Assembly (NCBI RefSeq): GCF_000002235.5
Contig: NW_022145554.1
Location: forward strand, 1,891,501 to 1,955,500
DNA length: 64,000 nucleotides
From: Strongylocentrotus purpuratus
Lineage: Eukaryota; Echinodermata; Echinoidea; Camarodonta; Strongylocentrotidae
Reading direction: 5' to 3'
Below the pieces are notes generated by a model, which was not told the DNA's origin, ran no database searches, and worked only from the letters and a program-made list of their open reading frames with translations. A program made the translations under genes and the position numbers. Of this stretch, positions 1 to 13,300 are shown one piece after another (position 1 is the stretch's first letter; every line of letters starts with the position of its first letter).

Positions 1-14
1 AAGGAGAAACCCAC

Positions 15-2694
15 CTCTGTATCTTGCCAGAATTTATCACTCCTCTTTGACTTGATTTCCATGGCTGCGTTGGTCTTCTTGTAGACGGATCCCACTGGTC
101 CTGTCTGCCCAACATCTCCCGTTGGCTTCTCCTTGTGGAAGCCATAGTTGGAGCCGGAAGATTTGGCCACCAGTTTTAAGATGCTATCCTCGTCGATGTC
201 ATCTTCTGAGCGAGCATTTACGGTCACGTGGGCTCCCTGGAAGATAAAACAAAAGAATTAATAGGGAGATATAACCCCTGCCATGCCACCATCAATAAAT
301 CATACATGTACATGTATGCATAACTCATGCCCAATCAGATAATCTGGTTTCCAATAGACATCGAGGGCCCTATTTTTTAGAGGACCTATAACAATATTCT
401 ATTCATAATATGTTTTTAGTAGTGCCCCAAGGGAGAAATCACATAGAAAAATAGAAACTAACAATAGTTTTGTAAACAATAAACGGGAGGGTTGTCTGTG
501 ACTACATTACAATCCATTGATCAATTGCCAATTAGAGATACATATAGATTTAGTGATAACTCTCTTATTATTTGTCAGATATATTTCAAACTTTCTCCAT
601 TCTGTTTCTCAAATTGTCCTGCCTGAACACAAATGACCTCAATACAAAGTTTTTGATTGCCATTTAAAGAAATAATGATAGACAGAAACAAAGAAAAAAT
701 AAAAATATAATTGAAATACTAAACAAAAATGGTCTGCTCTCATCATACCCTGAATAAGTTGGCGACATCTTGGACATGTCTTGCACAGGTTCCCTTCTTG
801 GAAACGGGGGCTCCATCACCGATCTGCAGATTAAAGACACAGCAAAAATATCAGATCATCACCTAACTTCTCTCTAGTACAGTCAAACCTGTCTATAGCG
901 ACCGCCCAAGGGGAACACAAAAAGTGGTCTTTGAAGACAGGTTCCTTTAGTGTATGTTTCAATAAGAAACCATTTTCAACGGAAACAAAAAATGTGGTCT
1001 TTGTAGACAGGTGTGACTGTATTATCAAAGAGTTTAAAGCAAACCAAGTTTGTGTCATGGAACTGCACTTGTGACAGACGGGCTGAAAGCAAATGGAAAG
1101 TGGCTATCATGCAGTAATATGGGGGTGATTGGAGCACTATGAACAAACTAACAAATACTTGTTGGAAATTAGGTGGTACAAGACAAGCTCCTGTGACAAT
1201 TGCTCTGTGGACAATATCCCACACTAAACCAGGAATGCTAACTTTAACCCTAAACCAAATTTAATACCCAATTGCAACCCCAATTATAACCCTAAACTTT
1301 TCACGAAATAAAGCCTGGGGGATTGTCACCGGAGCAAATATTGGATCACCCAAAATCACACTCACTGAAAAGCAGAAATGTAAACGCACACAGGTTGGGA
1401 CTTCTCCAGCTTGATTTAATTATCATTGGTAATTAAATAACTACATGTACAAGTACTATACACTTTCTACAAAAGTTGAGTAGCAAAGATCATTCATCTG
1501 TGGTCTTGAACACCCATTGCATGTTTCTGAAATTTCTGATACTTCTGATATTTCTAGAGCTCAACCTCTCTTTAAGTAAAAAAAAAAGGAGAAGGTGCAT
1601 TTCAACATTTCAATTCTGTGACTTCATTTTGAGATACAGGCCTACTACTACTCACCCAGTTGATGAGTACATTCTTATGTAGATTGCTGTTAGGGTCAAT
1701 GACCCTCAAGAAGCAATACTGGATCTTGGCGCAGTTCATGGTATCTGCCATCTCCTCAATGCCATCCTCTACAAAATAGAACACCAAATTTATAAAACCC
1801 CAAAAGAAATAATAATAAAAGGAAAATAAAACAAAACAATACAAAATCTGAATTCATAATCGAGTGATACACACTGCTGGAAACAGGTTATTAATGCTAC
1901 AATAGATTCGTTCATGGACACTTATCTGCGCATTGGCAGATCAAGATCATCTGTACTAAATTGCAAAGCCCATCAAGACGAATACTGGATGTTTGTTTAC
2001 AAAAATTATGTAATACTTATTTATTTATGTAATTCATGGTACATATATATATATGATACTCCTGCAGATTTAAGTGTTCTTCTCAAGAGGGTAACAAACA
2101 GGTATCCTTGAAGCACCTCCATCACTTTGGCAGTGATTAATCTTAAACGCATGGATATTTGAGGTCATTTGTATTTTGTAACATGTGCTCCATATAGATC
2201 TACAAGGGTCCATTTTTAACCATAAATTTGTCATAATGCAATTCTGACAAAAAAAAGAAATCACACATGAACATAAATTTTGCCCCCCCCCCCCAAATGA
2301 ATGCAAGGTGAAGAGGAAGCTGCTGTTCAGAGCCTGACAATTCTCTTTAAGGATTTTACAAATAATTTTCTTCCTTTTGGTTGTCACCTCCTGCGGTCTG
2401 TAAACACACTTAAAAAAAAAAATATCTTTGAATTTTTCTTGCCAATTATTATAAATATTTTAGTAAAACTGTTTTTACTCTTTCTTTTATTCTATGAGGT
2501 GCAATCTGATCAATTTCATCATTTTGTTGACATTCAAGATTTTTTTCTTTTTAATATACAGTACGTGAAGTACTGTATATGAATGCTACATAATACATAC
2601 CTCCCGTGTCATCTACCTTCAAGTCATATGTTTTTCCTTCGTAGCCAAAAACAGCCCTACGGAGGAGAGATGAAGCCAGAATTGTGATGAGAGG

Positions 2695-2725
<31 letters not shown>

Positions 2726-4031
2726 GGGGGGGGAGAAAGAAGTGAGAAAGAGAAAATACAGGAAGTGGGAAGTGGGAAGACAATAATAATTACACTGAAG
2801 TACAAGTAGACTGATCACATCGTTTCTTCAGGGCGTGACCACACATAGGTACATTACTATATATCCTGGCTGTGTATTGAAAGCTGTTTTATCAATTCTC
2901 AACATTTCAAACACCACTGTACAAAACTCAACTGATTTCACTCAAAATCAGTACTTTAGTGACATTGATGAATAGCAGTAAAATACAATTTTTTCAACTT
3001 ACTGATGTTAAAAAGAATAATTTAAAAATTCAAATTGTAAGTCTAGTGTCAAATTTGATCAGCCACAATGGTTTTATTGTGTGCATTAGTATGCAATAGT
3101 GTGTGGTGTGTATATTTGTGTATGGGTCTAATAATACCTGCCTCACAGCAAGTATGCAGTGCTAGAGGTCAATACGCATTAGCATTGACTCTTGAGCTCT
3201 CTATGCTTTGCTGGAGTGGGCGTGACCTCTAGTCTCTGTGTTAATTGATATTTGGATTATTATTAGGAGACAGGGTTAAGTAAACCGTAGGCTTAGTTCT
3301 TAACTACTGTACTACTACCATTATCAATATTATTATTATTATTATTATTATTTATATACTGGTAACTGCGTTTTTCCCAGAGCGGCCCAAAGCACTACAA
3401 CATGCAACAAGAAGAATCTTACAAAAAATACTTCTTGCTCCAGAGGCCAAACAAATGATAATACTGTTGTAGCGGCTCTTACATTCGCCCTACTTACATT
3501 CGCCCTACTTTCACCGTACATTTATGTCTCCTGTATTTTTCCATCACGCTACTTATTTATATGCATTATTCGGGCCACGTGTGTATTTCTCTCCAATCGC
3601 GCATCGTGGTTCCGCACTGTTCACCCCGCGTATTTTCAACTCCACGAGGTTTTTCTTCACTCCCGCTTTCACCTTGGTCGAGTCAAGACGTCTCCGCAAT
3701 TTCCTCTCCAGGCTGTATTCTTCTGTGCCTTTCGTCTTTTCTACGGCACGTCAACTCTTTCTCTGCCGTGTTCATCGGGCTGCAGTCTCCCAGTGCAGGG
3801 GTGATAGTGAGCACTAAAAAAAAAATAGGTTTTTTGTTTTCCCCTCAACCACGCCCCCCTTGAGTAAAAAAAAAAAAAGGCGATTCGCGGGGAAAAAACG
3901 GCATCTAACAACATTCCCCCCTTTCGAGTAAGAAAATCGGGAGAAAAAAATAGGGCAAAATAGGGAAGAATAGAGAAAATAAGGGGGGAATCAGGAAAAT
4001 CAGGATAAAAAAGGGAAGAAAAAAAAAATCT

Positions 4032-4079
<48 letters not shown>

Positions 4080-6891
4080 TTTTTTTTTTTTTTTTTAAAT
4101 CGGGAAGAAAAAAAAAATCGGGAAAAAATCGGGAAAAATAAAAAAAATCGGGAAACCGATTTAAATCGGGTTTTTATCAGGCCTGCAGTGGAACGTTATA
4201 GTCAGGACCGACATGGCGCCTGACTCTCCGCTGGGAGCTGCCAGTTTCTTTGTTCCGGTAGCTCTTTCCACTCACGAGCTCATCATTTCACCGTAGCTCA
4301 TCTAAACATTTCTTCATCAAAGTCCGGCGCATCAAACGAGCAACAATTACTACTCAGCACCAGTGCCGGCTTTGCATGTCTACATTTCTACTTGCCTCCG
4401 ACATCAAGCGATTCACTGCTTCGTCGTCGAGCGCCACATCTCTTCTCTTCTCTTCTCTTCTCGCCTGAGAGCTTCAACCACATCTTTATCACGAGCGTCA
4501 GCGTCGAGATCCTTCACCGCTCTTCAGCCACGAATACGAAGCTGCATCTCCGCCTTCAAGCCTCCGCACATCATCGCGTGAGCCCCTTCCTTCGTTCTGA
4601 ACTCTCTTCATCTTCATTGGACTTTCGACGCCATTTCTATTCTGTCGTAAGCTTTCATTCATTATGTACATCGCATTTATTCATGTTCATTCTCACCCTT
4701 AATCATTATGTAATCTTCGTGCAATATTCACATTTTCAAGTCTGCTACTTTTGCTTGACTGCACTTTGCAAGTGCATTGTCAGCTTTGTTCAGTACCCAA
4801 TAAATTAACGAAAAGGGAATACTTTCTTTCTTGTATTTTATTGTCAGTGCAACCTTGTTTCCTCGTAGCTAAAATAAAAATAAGAGTTATGTTGTGTGAC
4901 GAGTGAACACGCTCTCAAATATCCATTCACAATACCTCACACTCATATCTCTAAAGTGGTGACCCCTCGTTTACTTTGAAGCTTGGTTGTACGGATTTAT
5001 TATTCCCAGACTTTTTGGACTTAGCAATGTTTTATAAAATGTCTTCATTCTGGATTATGTATTGAGTGTTTTTTTATGCTCTTGCATTTATACACGTTTA
5101 TTCGATGCATACCATGTCAATACTCACTGTTCAATTTTTGGCAACTAAACAGCCGTTCGCATACCATGCTTGTTGTATTACATTCTTTCAACATGCCATG
5201 CTTGTACATTTCTTAGGCTGTTGTAAATTACTGCATACACTATACAATACATGCACTTTTACATATTTATCAGCCATTGATTCTTGTGACATTTTGTACT
5301 TTGCTCATGTATATCTTTTTCGCCTCTCATCTGTGTATTGCATACACAGCTTCAATTCTGGCAGGGGAGTAATGTAGCGGCTCTTACATTCGCCCTACTT
5401 ACATTCGCCCTACTTTCACCGTACATTTATGTCTCCTGTATTTTTCCATCACGCTACTTATTTATATGCATTATTCGGGCCACGTGTGTATTTCTCTCCA
5501 ATCGCGCATCGTGGTTCCGCACTGTTCACCCCGCGTATTTTCAACTCCACGAGGTTTTTCTTCACTCCCGCTTTCACCTTGGTCGAGTCAAGACGTCTCC
5601 GCAATTTCCTCTCCAGGCTGTATTCTTCTGTGCCTTTCGTCTTTTCTACGGCACGTCAACTCTTTCTCTGCCGTGTTCATCGGGCTGCAGTCTCCCAGTG
5701 GAACGTTATAGTCAGGACCGACATGGCGCCTGACTCTCCGCTGGGAGCTGCCAGTTTCTTTGTTCCGGTAGCTCTTTCCACTCACGAGCTCATCATTTCA
5801 CCGTAGCTCATCTAAACATTTCTTCATCAAAGTCCGGCGCATCAAACGAGCAACAATTACTACTCAGCACCAGTGCCGGCTTTGCATGTCTACATTTCTA
5901 CTTGCCTCCGACATCAAGCGATTCACTGCTTCGTCGTCGAGCGCCACATCTCTTCTCTTCTCTTCTCTTCTCGCCTGAGAGCTTCAACCACATCTTTATC
6001 ACGAGCGTCAGCGTCGAGATCCTTCACCGCTCTTCAGCCACGAATACGAAGCTGCATCTCCGCCTTCAAGCCTCCGCACATCATCGCGTGAGCCCCTTCC
6101 TTCGTTCTGAACTCTCTTCATCTTCATTGGACTTTCGACGCCATTTCTATTCTGTCGTAAGCTTTCATTCATTATGTACATCGCATTTATTCATGTTCAT
6201 TCTCACCCTTAATCATTATGTAATCTTCGTGCAATATTCACATTTTCAAGTCTGCTACTTTTGCTTGACTGCACTTTGCAAGTGCATTGTCAGCTTTGTT
6301 CAGTACCCAATAAATTAACGAAAAGGGAATACTTTCTTTCTTGTATTTTATTGTCAGTGCAACCTTGTTTCCTCGTAGCTAAAATAAAAATAAGAGTTAT
6401 GTTGTGTGACGAGTGAACACGCTCTCAAATATCCATTCACAATACCTCACACTCATATCTCTAAACTGTAATTATGATCTAGAGTTAGTTTAACTTCATT
6501 GTACATAGAGGGGGAAAATGAGGGCATCACCATCATATCACTAAAAATTATGGCCGGAGATCGAGAGTGTGATAGACACAGAAATATGAGGTGAAATTAA
6601 GCAGTCCATACCCGGAAGTTGGCAACCATCGGTCATGACGCGCAATTCACACGGGTAATTTCCCCGTGACTTGAGCTCGCCGACAAGGCCAGCGCCCCTG
6701 GTTCAACTGTTTCCGCAACCACACAACATATTCACACACCTGTTCCTCTTTCAAACAGGAAAACCGATATCTCATCTCTTGGATTCTAACCAGTATGGTT
6801 ATACTCACCAGTCTGTGGATGATTTGTCACTACAGACGTCCTTGTATGCTTTCATCAAGGCATCTCGATGTTTTACAAAACTGATCGACAT
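15..6891 (-). CDS. DBNL: Drebrin-like protein (ABP1/HIP-55 family), N-terminal part, 5 exons, runs off left edge
   Basis: Five minus-strand exons join in phase: 6809-6891 (start ATG 6889-6891), 2601-2656, 1656-1768, 749-823 and 15-236, giving 183 codons before the gene leaves the window. All have GT donors and AG acceptors. The product starts MSISFVKHRDALMKAY and contains an ADF-H (cofilin-like) actin-binding domain over about residues 1-130. Landmarks shared with vertebrate DBNL are STDW, the FGYEGKTYDLKV strand, DPNSNLHKNVLINW, GAHVTVNARSEDD, and SNYGFHKE followed by GPVGSVYKKTNA. In the family this domain binds F-actin and a C-terminal SH3 domain links actin to endocytosis; the SH3 part would lie left of position 1. 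Start context has A at -3. Intron 1 (4.1 kb) holds an LTR element in antisense orientation. The gene is tail-to-head with NUP107 on the same strand. Identity is confident; exon edges are read by eye. Confidence 0.93.
2697..2734. repeat. (GA)n microsatellite followed by a G-run
   Basis: A GA dinucleotide run followed by AAAAG and a run of nine G lies just upstream of exon 2 of the drebrin-like gene, in intron 1. Simple sequence only. Confidence 0.8.
3308..3410 (-). mobile_element. CR1/L2-type LINE 3' tail remnant
   Basis: Read on the minus strand, this has the common 3' end of CR1/L2-group LINEs: a GC-containing stretch (AGTGCTTTGGGCCGCTCTGG) followed by an ATA/ATT trinucleotide tail. It is a short 5'-truncated fragment with no coding sequence left. 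It lies about 60 bp left of the LTR element. Confidence 0.5.
3468..6464 (+). mobile_element. LTR retrotransposon, non-autonomous (two LTRs, very short interior), probably Ty3/Gypsy-like
   Basis: Two direct LTRs occupy 3468-4954 (1487 bp including a 395-bp secondary insertion; 1092 bp without it) and 5373-6464 (1092 bp). They start TGTAGCGGCTC and end ATATCTCTAA. The flanks are a perfect 5-bp target duplication, ACTGT, at 3463-3467 and 6465-6469. The interior (4955-5372, 418 bp) begins with a primer-binding-like TGGTGACCCC at 4957-4966 and ends with a purine tract GGCAGGGGAG before the right LTR, which sets plus orientation. There is no room for gag-pol, so it is broken or a naturally reduced TRIM/LARD-like element that would depend on a relative. 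The LTRs read as identical apart from the insertion, so it is very young. The superfamily is inferred from the primer site and 5-bp duplication only. It sits antisense in intron 1 of the drebrin-like gene. Confidence 0.85.
3796..4185. mobile_element. A-rich non-autonomous DNA transposon inserted in the left LTR
   Basis: A 390-bp insertion is present in the left LTR and absent from the right one. The two LTRs therefore give a filled and an empty site and define its ends. Termini are CAGGGGTGATA and the inverse of CAGGCCTGATA, flanked by CAGTG at 3791-3795 and 4186-4190. The interior is A-rich and includes an A-run meeting a T-run near 4039-4096, plus repeated TCGGGAAAAA-type units. It has no coding capacity. 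Because it lies inside a young LTR, it is younger still. A relative lies at 9315-9569. Superfamily not assigned. Confidence 0.85.
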
Positions 6892-7179
6892 TTTGATTTC
6901 AGAAATCTCTTCCTCCTCTTGATCTATCCTGTAATGTTATTCCCGTAGATGGCGCTTAATTGACATGTTCTGTCTTGGATCAGAGTGTATACTTAGCTTC
7001 TTTTCCGTATGTTTTTTACTACTTGTTTTTGTGTGATTTTGCTCTTATCTGCCACCGAACTGTCCAAAACTGCAGCCTTCAGATCCATTTTACACCGTCT
7101 TGTTAATTTCATATTCATAATCGCCTAGCTATAAATGAGATGTTAGATATAGGGGGCAAGTTCTACGATATAAAAGCCC

Positions 7180-7215
7180 CCCATGGATCCCCGCATGGAT
7201 CCCCGCATGGATCCC
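7180..7215. repeat. Short tandem repeat, 12-bp unit x3
   Basis: Three consecutive copies of a 12-bp unit close to GCATGGATCCCC, followed by pyrimidine-rich TCTC sequence. Too small to call more than a minisatellite seed. Confidence 0.75.
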
Positions 7216-9314
7216 CTATTATAATTCTCTCCTCTCTCTCATCTCTATCTCTCTCTGGGAAAATAGGATATCGGGGTCGGGGTGGAAGCTCCAGCCTCTC
7301 CCCACTTTTGATCAGTTTATTACACGTTTCAAAATGCGTTATACACATTCCATAATGCTTATGTACGCCATAATTTTGTTATAACAAAATAAAGATAATA
7401 CTTTTGGGCTTCCTCGATCATGACTTAATTTGCATGAGATTAAAGGACAATCCAACCCTTGGTGTTATTGGTTTATTGTATTAATGCAGGACAAAAAAAA
7501 GAAAAAAGAAGAGATACAGAATGACAAAATTATGAATTTAATCTGACCAATGAAATATGCGATCACTAAATCTTTGCAAATATCAAATTGGGAGTATGGT
7601 CTGCGAAAAATGATGCAGCCTTAATTGGACAACTTTGTCTCTTAATTTAGCCATTCATCTTCTTCTACTTGTAATCATCAGGGCTATATATGCAGCCTAA
7701 TCTGAAGATTGTATGTAGATTACCAGTTATGGAAGTAGGCACATTACACACCTTGTTTACATCCTGTTTGCGAGAAGCGTAGTGTATTAATGTGAATCGG
7801 GTGTGACTCTCCTAGTAAAGTAAGGATCTCAAGTCAACATTTTTTTCGAGGTACAGGGGTTTTTCCCACATATCCGAGCATGCATCAAAAACAGAGGGGA
7901 AGGGGCGCACTTAAACTCAACTCAACAACTTTTGATCTACAGTTTAGCTATGGTCACAATTTTTTTACAAAAATATCTAGACTTACTGCCTTCTAACGTG
8001 TCATTAATCATGTCTCACTCTTTCTCTCACTAATACTGGCATCATGACGACTCAGTAACATCGCCAGACTGACTCCAAACCAATCGACTTGTAACCATTT
8101 CAGATAATTGTTATTTGTTTCTTTGGTCTATCGTTTGTTAGGTGTCTATCTCAGTGTGACTAAGTTGTAATGTTAATAGTTGAGTGCATAATCAATCTGT
8201 TCAGGGTTTCTTTACTGCCGTCCTCTCCATTTAGAAAGTCCCTTATTCAAAGATTTGAAGAAAATAAAAGGAAATCTTACAAATCTTTCTTCTCTTCTTT
8301 CTCTCAAGAGCACCACAGCTGTCACTTCAGCCCAACAATCTTTTTTTTTTACTTTGCTACATATTTTCTATTTAATATATTCTATGTATACTTTGTTTTC
8401 AAGACGTATTGTTAACCAGCCTCCAAGAGACTAATATTTCAACATGCTCTGCTTCTAGTTAGTTCCTCTTTTCTTGTGCCATTACTATTATATTTGTTGT
8501 TTCTTTGTATATTTTTTGTAGTATACTTTATTCATTGTATTATGTTTTGCATGAGAAATAAAATCATTTGAATCATCTTTCTCCTCACAAACATCAAACA
8601 CTCTACAATGTATAGTAATGACCTCTTGTACACACTCACAAAGAAAGGTCTTAGTCAGAACAAGAATAGTCCATATTCATCATCAGCATTTACATTTTAT
8701 TTTACAAAATGGCAGACTCAGATTTCTGCCCAGGAAAATTGTTCCTCTTTTAACATATATGAGTAGAAATAGTCACTTTATACAAACAAATTTTACATTT
8801 ACCATTTATGCATGATTCTTTGAAACTACTTTTCTCTAAATAATTGGAAAGAATTTAATGAAAAGAAGTAACATTTCAACATTGAAATGGAATGACACTG
8901 GCATTTTCTGGTGTGCGCAAATTCAAAGCAATGCCAAAATATCTTTATGATCAGTGCTACTACATGCATAACAAGACAAACGTTTTTCAATGAAATAATA
9001 TAGAACATCACAAAGACTTTTGAGAAATTAACTCAAGGTCATGATAATTTTCTACAGCCTATTGTATTCAATTTGAGATTACCCAACATGCAATGTTTGA
9101 CAGATGATGGAAAAGGCTTTTCAATTTGTCTTAGGTTGATTTTGGCGAGTTGTGTTGTAGGTTATGTAGATCTATCTTGTTTGTAAAGATTGGCAGGGGT
9201 GAGAGTTCAAAAACCTGTAAGTCCCATCACTTTTACAATGCAGAAAATCAACTATATTGGTAGATACAGCTAGCAGCAGGCACGTAGCCACAGGAATTTG
9301 AGTTCTTTAATAAC

Positions 9315-9569
9315 CAGGGGTGATAGTGAGCACTAAAAAAAAAAATGTAGATTTTTTTCCCCCTCACCACGCCCACCTTGAGTAAAAAAAAGAAAAGAAG
9401 AGGATTCGGGGGGTAAAATGGCATCTAACAACATTCCCCCCTTTTGTAGAAAAATTGGGAAAAATAGGGAAGAATAGAGAAAATAAGGGGAAAAATCAGG
9501 ACAAAATCTGGAAGAAGAAAAAAAAAAAAATTTGGGAAACCGATTTGCATTGGGTTTTTATCAGGTCTG
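9315..9569. mobile_element. Second copy of the CAGGGGTGATA A-rich element
   Basis: Begins CAGGGGTGATAGTGAGCAC and ends TTTTTATCAGGTCTG. It has the same internal landmarks as the copy at 3796-4185 (CCACGCCC, GGCATCTAACAACATTCCCC, repeated GGGAAAAATAGG), but is shorter (255 bp) and more diverged. The flanks share only AAC, so the target duplication is unclear. Confidence 0.75.
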
Positions 9570-10352
9570 AACAACAAAGAGAATTCTTGATTTTCTTTTT
9601 CCCCTACGCTTTAAAGTTTTAATCCTTGCGATGTGAACCAGAGCTCATATTGATAAAACATTACGAAGCCTACATGTCTGTTTGAAAGTTAAACTTTTGA
9701 CCTCAACACAAAACTTTACATGCAAAATTTTAAGCTGTTAAGCTTACTAATAAATATCTACAACATAACCATTGCCAATTACGACAGGAAGTCAAGTCAG
9801 GTCATATTGCTGACGAAGGCTGCAGCTGACCCGCTGAAAATGTCGATGGTAAAGATTTCATATAAATTGCGTTAACAAATTTAACTTTCAAACATACTTA
9901 TTACAAATACAGATGAACTTTTATGAATGAAGCCTACACATACAATTGTAATTGTCAAATATGTATTATGGCCTACATGCATGTAATAAGTTGACAACTA
10001 GCTTGGTATTATATGAATAAGAGACCAGGTGGTTCTCTTTGATCTCTTTGGTCAACCATGCATTCAATAGGTACAAATGCTATTGAGCTACAGTAATTTT
10101 GGCTGTGTTGTTCTCCGTGCCTGTGCAAAGCATGCAGCTGAACATCAGATCACCCATGTTAAAATTCTTTCTGAAACCTGTATAATCATACAGATTACCT
10201 CTCCTGATAAACCATTCCCTTGTTTTTACCTGGAGTAGCCTTACATATGCAAGACTCAAGTTCAATGTCCAATTGGAATACCGGTACATGCATATTTTTT
10301 TCAAGAAAAGACATTTCTCAATCTAGCTTTTAATATCTGGTCACAGGATCGA

Positions 10353-13300
10353 TCACGAGGCAATCTCGTAACCCAAGGCATCCAGATTCTGATCCAAGAG
10401 TTGCAGTGACGACTCCCTAAGACGTGAGAGAACTTGTTTCAATTCGGGCTTCCGGAAGACCTGCAATGAGACAAAATAGAAATAGGTTGGAAACCTTGAC
10501 ACTATATGGCCCTTATTCTAAATAAAAGTCTAATAAAGGAAGTAAATCTAATATCTAAGTTTTCCTTTGGTTAAACAAAAGATTTCCTTAGGGTTTAATC
10601 TACTAGGTTGAAATTAGTAGAATTTGGATCCATGACACCAATCCTACCTACTTATCATAGAAGAAAAATAAATAATAATGGATCTTGTGGCAGATTAGCT
10701 CAACAAGTTATCAAATAAAGTCTTCTTCTACCTGCACATGTAATGTACATGTATATGTACTTCTGCTACTGCTACTACTAATTCAGGAAAAACCAATCCG
10801 AACAACATCAATGATATCTGTTTGATAAGCTTTACAATTTACAACTACAAATTAAGGAACATGGTTATTTGTTTTAATAATTAAAATTAACAATGTTGAC
10901 TATCAGAAAAATTGCACTTTGTACAACTATAAAAAGAACATGATTGTTCCTTTTAATAACCCAAGTCACCAACGTTGACTATCAGAAACGCTCTTCCACA
11001 TAATATGCACCTTGAGCACCCCACAGTGTGGATTTGGTGCTATATCAGTTACATTCATTATTATTGTTACTATTGTTAAAGTATGAAGTCATCCTTTTTC
11101 TGACCTTATAGAGCTGGTACTGCTCCGATGCCATGATGTCAGCTAGAACCAGGCAATGGTTGAACTGTCGCGTGGAATGAAGAACAGAATGTAACAGTAG
11201 ACACATCTTAGGGATGCAGAGCTCTCTCAAGCGTTGCATCTGACTCAAGCGTACCTCATCCACTTCTTCGTCTTCCTCATCCTGAAAGAAAGGGATGAAA
11301 AAATATTCAATCATACAAAAAATGGGATTGACTGTAGAATATCCCAACAATAGGGTTTATGCATGGGGATGACCAAAGCATAGGTTTAGGGGAAGGGTCA
11401 GAATTAAATTTAGCTAGGAAATTTAACAGTATTCTCTGGATTTACATTAGCTTCATACCTGGTAAACTTTATGATGGGGCACTTGATTGGGTAATAAAAA
11501 GAGTTCATGCTTACAAAAGTCTGGTCGACCATCCATCCACCATCTACAAATAGAAGCACATTGTACATGGTGTCTGAGACTCCCTTGGTGAGTGCTAGCA
11601 CTGTCTGATCCCATCTCTCCAACTCCATCTAGACAAAAAAAAGAGGATTGGAAGTATATTATGAAAATACATGTATATCTCTTTTATGAACAAACAGCAT
11701 GTAGACACCAAACAACAAACAAACACTTGCAACTATTATTTAGTCTTGAGGAAAATTGCTTTAGAAATTGTATATAAGAAACACGTTTAATGCCAACAAA
11801 AAAAGCAAGTCACATGATAAAGATTTTTCCAGATAACGATCTACCTGTATTCATGCTGTTAAATTGCTTTATTTCAACAGGGTTCCCAGAAATAATTTTT
11901 TAAAAATTAAAAAAATCCCTGATTTTTCCTGATCGAGTTTAAAATTTGTAGATCATTATTTCACCCTATGTTTATTTTCAGTTTGAAACGTCTTCAATGA
12001 ACAGTAGTAGCAGGCCGTAAAGCATAAGCAAACTCATCACACAACAGCTGTGCTGTTTGGCCGCAAGGCAAAATACAAAAGGCTGACCATCTTCTTTCAT
12101 TTTTCTCCAATTTCCTGATTTTTTCCCCCAAGTAAAAAAAAAACTACAAATATTTTGCCCAATTGCCAGGATAGCTGAGATCTCTGTACAAGAAACCCAT
12201 GGGTCACATCTTGAGAAAGTACAGATTATTTCTTTAAGGAATTGGACCAACCTCATATTCCTTGTGCTCATGTTCATAGCGCACTTTGTCGTGGAAGTTA
12301 GCGTCGTCCGGTAGGCAAGGAGGACCAGGCTTTTTGTTGTGGTAGTGAGCGAACCAGTCATTGTAGGCGTCAAGGGCATCCTAAACAAAAGCCAATTTCA
12401 ATATTAATTCTATTTATACCTCAAATGCAAAACATAATTGTACAAACATTGTATACAAAAATACATGCAGTATAAACACAGGCAAACACTGTAAAGAAAA
12501 GATGACATGACAATGTGGCCTTGTATACATGTAAAAGAGCTTAATTCCAAAAGGAAGTATCCACTATTGACCAAAATTGATATTTTATAGATGAATATGT
12601 GCATCGGACCACATTGGAATTAAATGCACTGTATTGCATTGTTTTCTTTTCTTCAATAGGTACAAATTTTTCTTTTACAAATTTATGTTTCCAAAGAGAC
12701 TAAATCCAGTACTGCAATTACCAATCTGTTCATTTAAACCACGTTCATCTCTTAAAAGCCTGAGGTGCATGTAAATGTAGAACAAGATTTTTAGAATATA
12801 AAACTTCAGCTTAAACACGGTATTGTGCCTTTTTGATGATTAACTGTATTAAGATTAAATGTAACGGATAGTCCAAAAGTATATTTCCTCAAAAGATAAT
12901 ATGTTGGAGAATGAGGCTTTGCATCAATTTCGGCTAAATTGATGCAATTTTGTACATTCACCATTTAACAATTACAATGCAAAGATATATGACAGAGGTC
13001 TTGAGATTACTATTCATACATCATTTGTGCATTAACAGTTACTTTATGTTCACAAAATTAGAAAAATAATTTGTTTCACCAAGTGATCCAACAAATACAC
13101 TGACGACAACTGTTGTTGGTAATGGTGATCTTACCAAGTTGGCCTTAATGTAGAGATATTCCCTGATAGCATTGGTATCTTCAGCAGGTGGGGCACCAGA
13201 CCCTGCCACGCCTACTGGTAATGGTTTCCTACTAATGATAACACTACAGTGATCTTACCAAGTAGGCCTTGATGCAGAGATACTCCCTGATAGCATTGGT

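Larger units (their letters stand above)
6892..10352. other. Intergenic region between drebrin-like 5' end and NUP107 3' end
   Basis: No coding exon recognised. It contains the drebrin-like upstream/promoter region near 6892-7100, a short tandem repeat at about 7180-7215, an A-rich transposon at 9315-9569, and AT-rich unique sequence otherwise. Open frames here are short and show no family resemblance. Confidence 0.6.

Noticed and set aside
1230-1310. AACCCTAAAC-like words suggesting telomeric repeat
   Set aside because: Only a few irregular occurrences in AT-rich intron; no tandem TTAGGG array.
3524-6318. Paired identical frames (for example 138 codons at 4392 and 5902)
   Set aside because: They are the same LTR sequence read twice; identity reflects LTR duplication, not a protein.
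7160-7350. Open frames over the CATGGATCCCC repeat
   Set aside because: Short and repeat-driven, on both strands, upstream of the drebrin-like start; no protein family seen.
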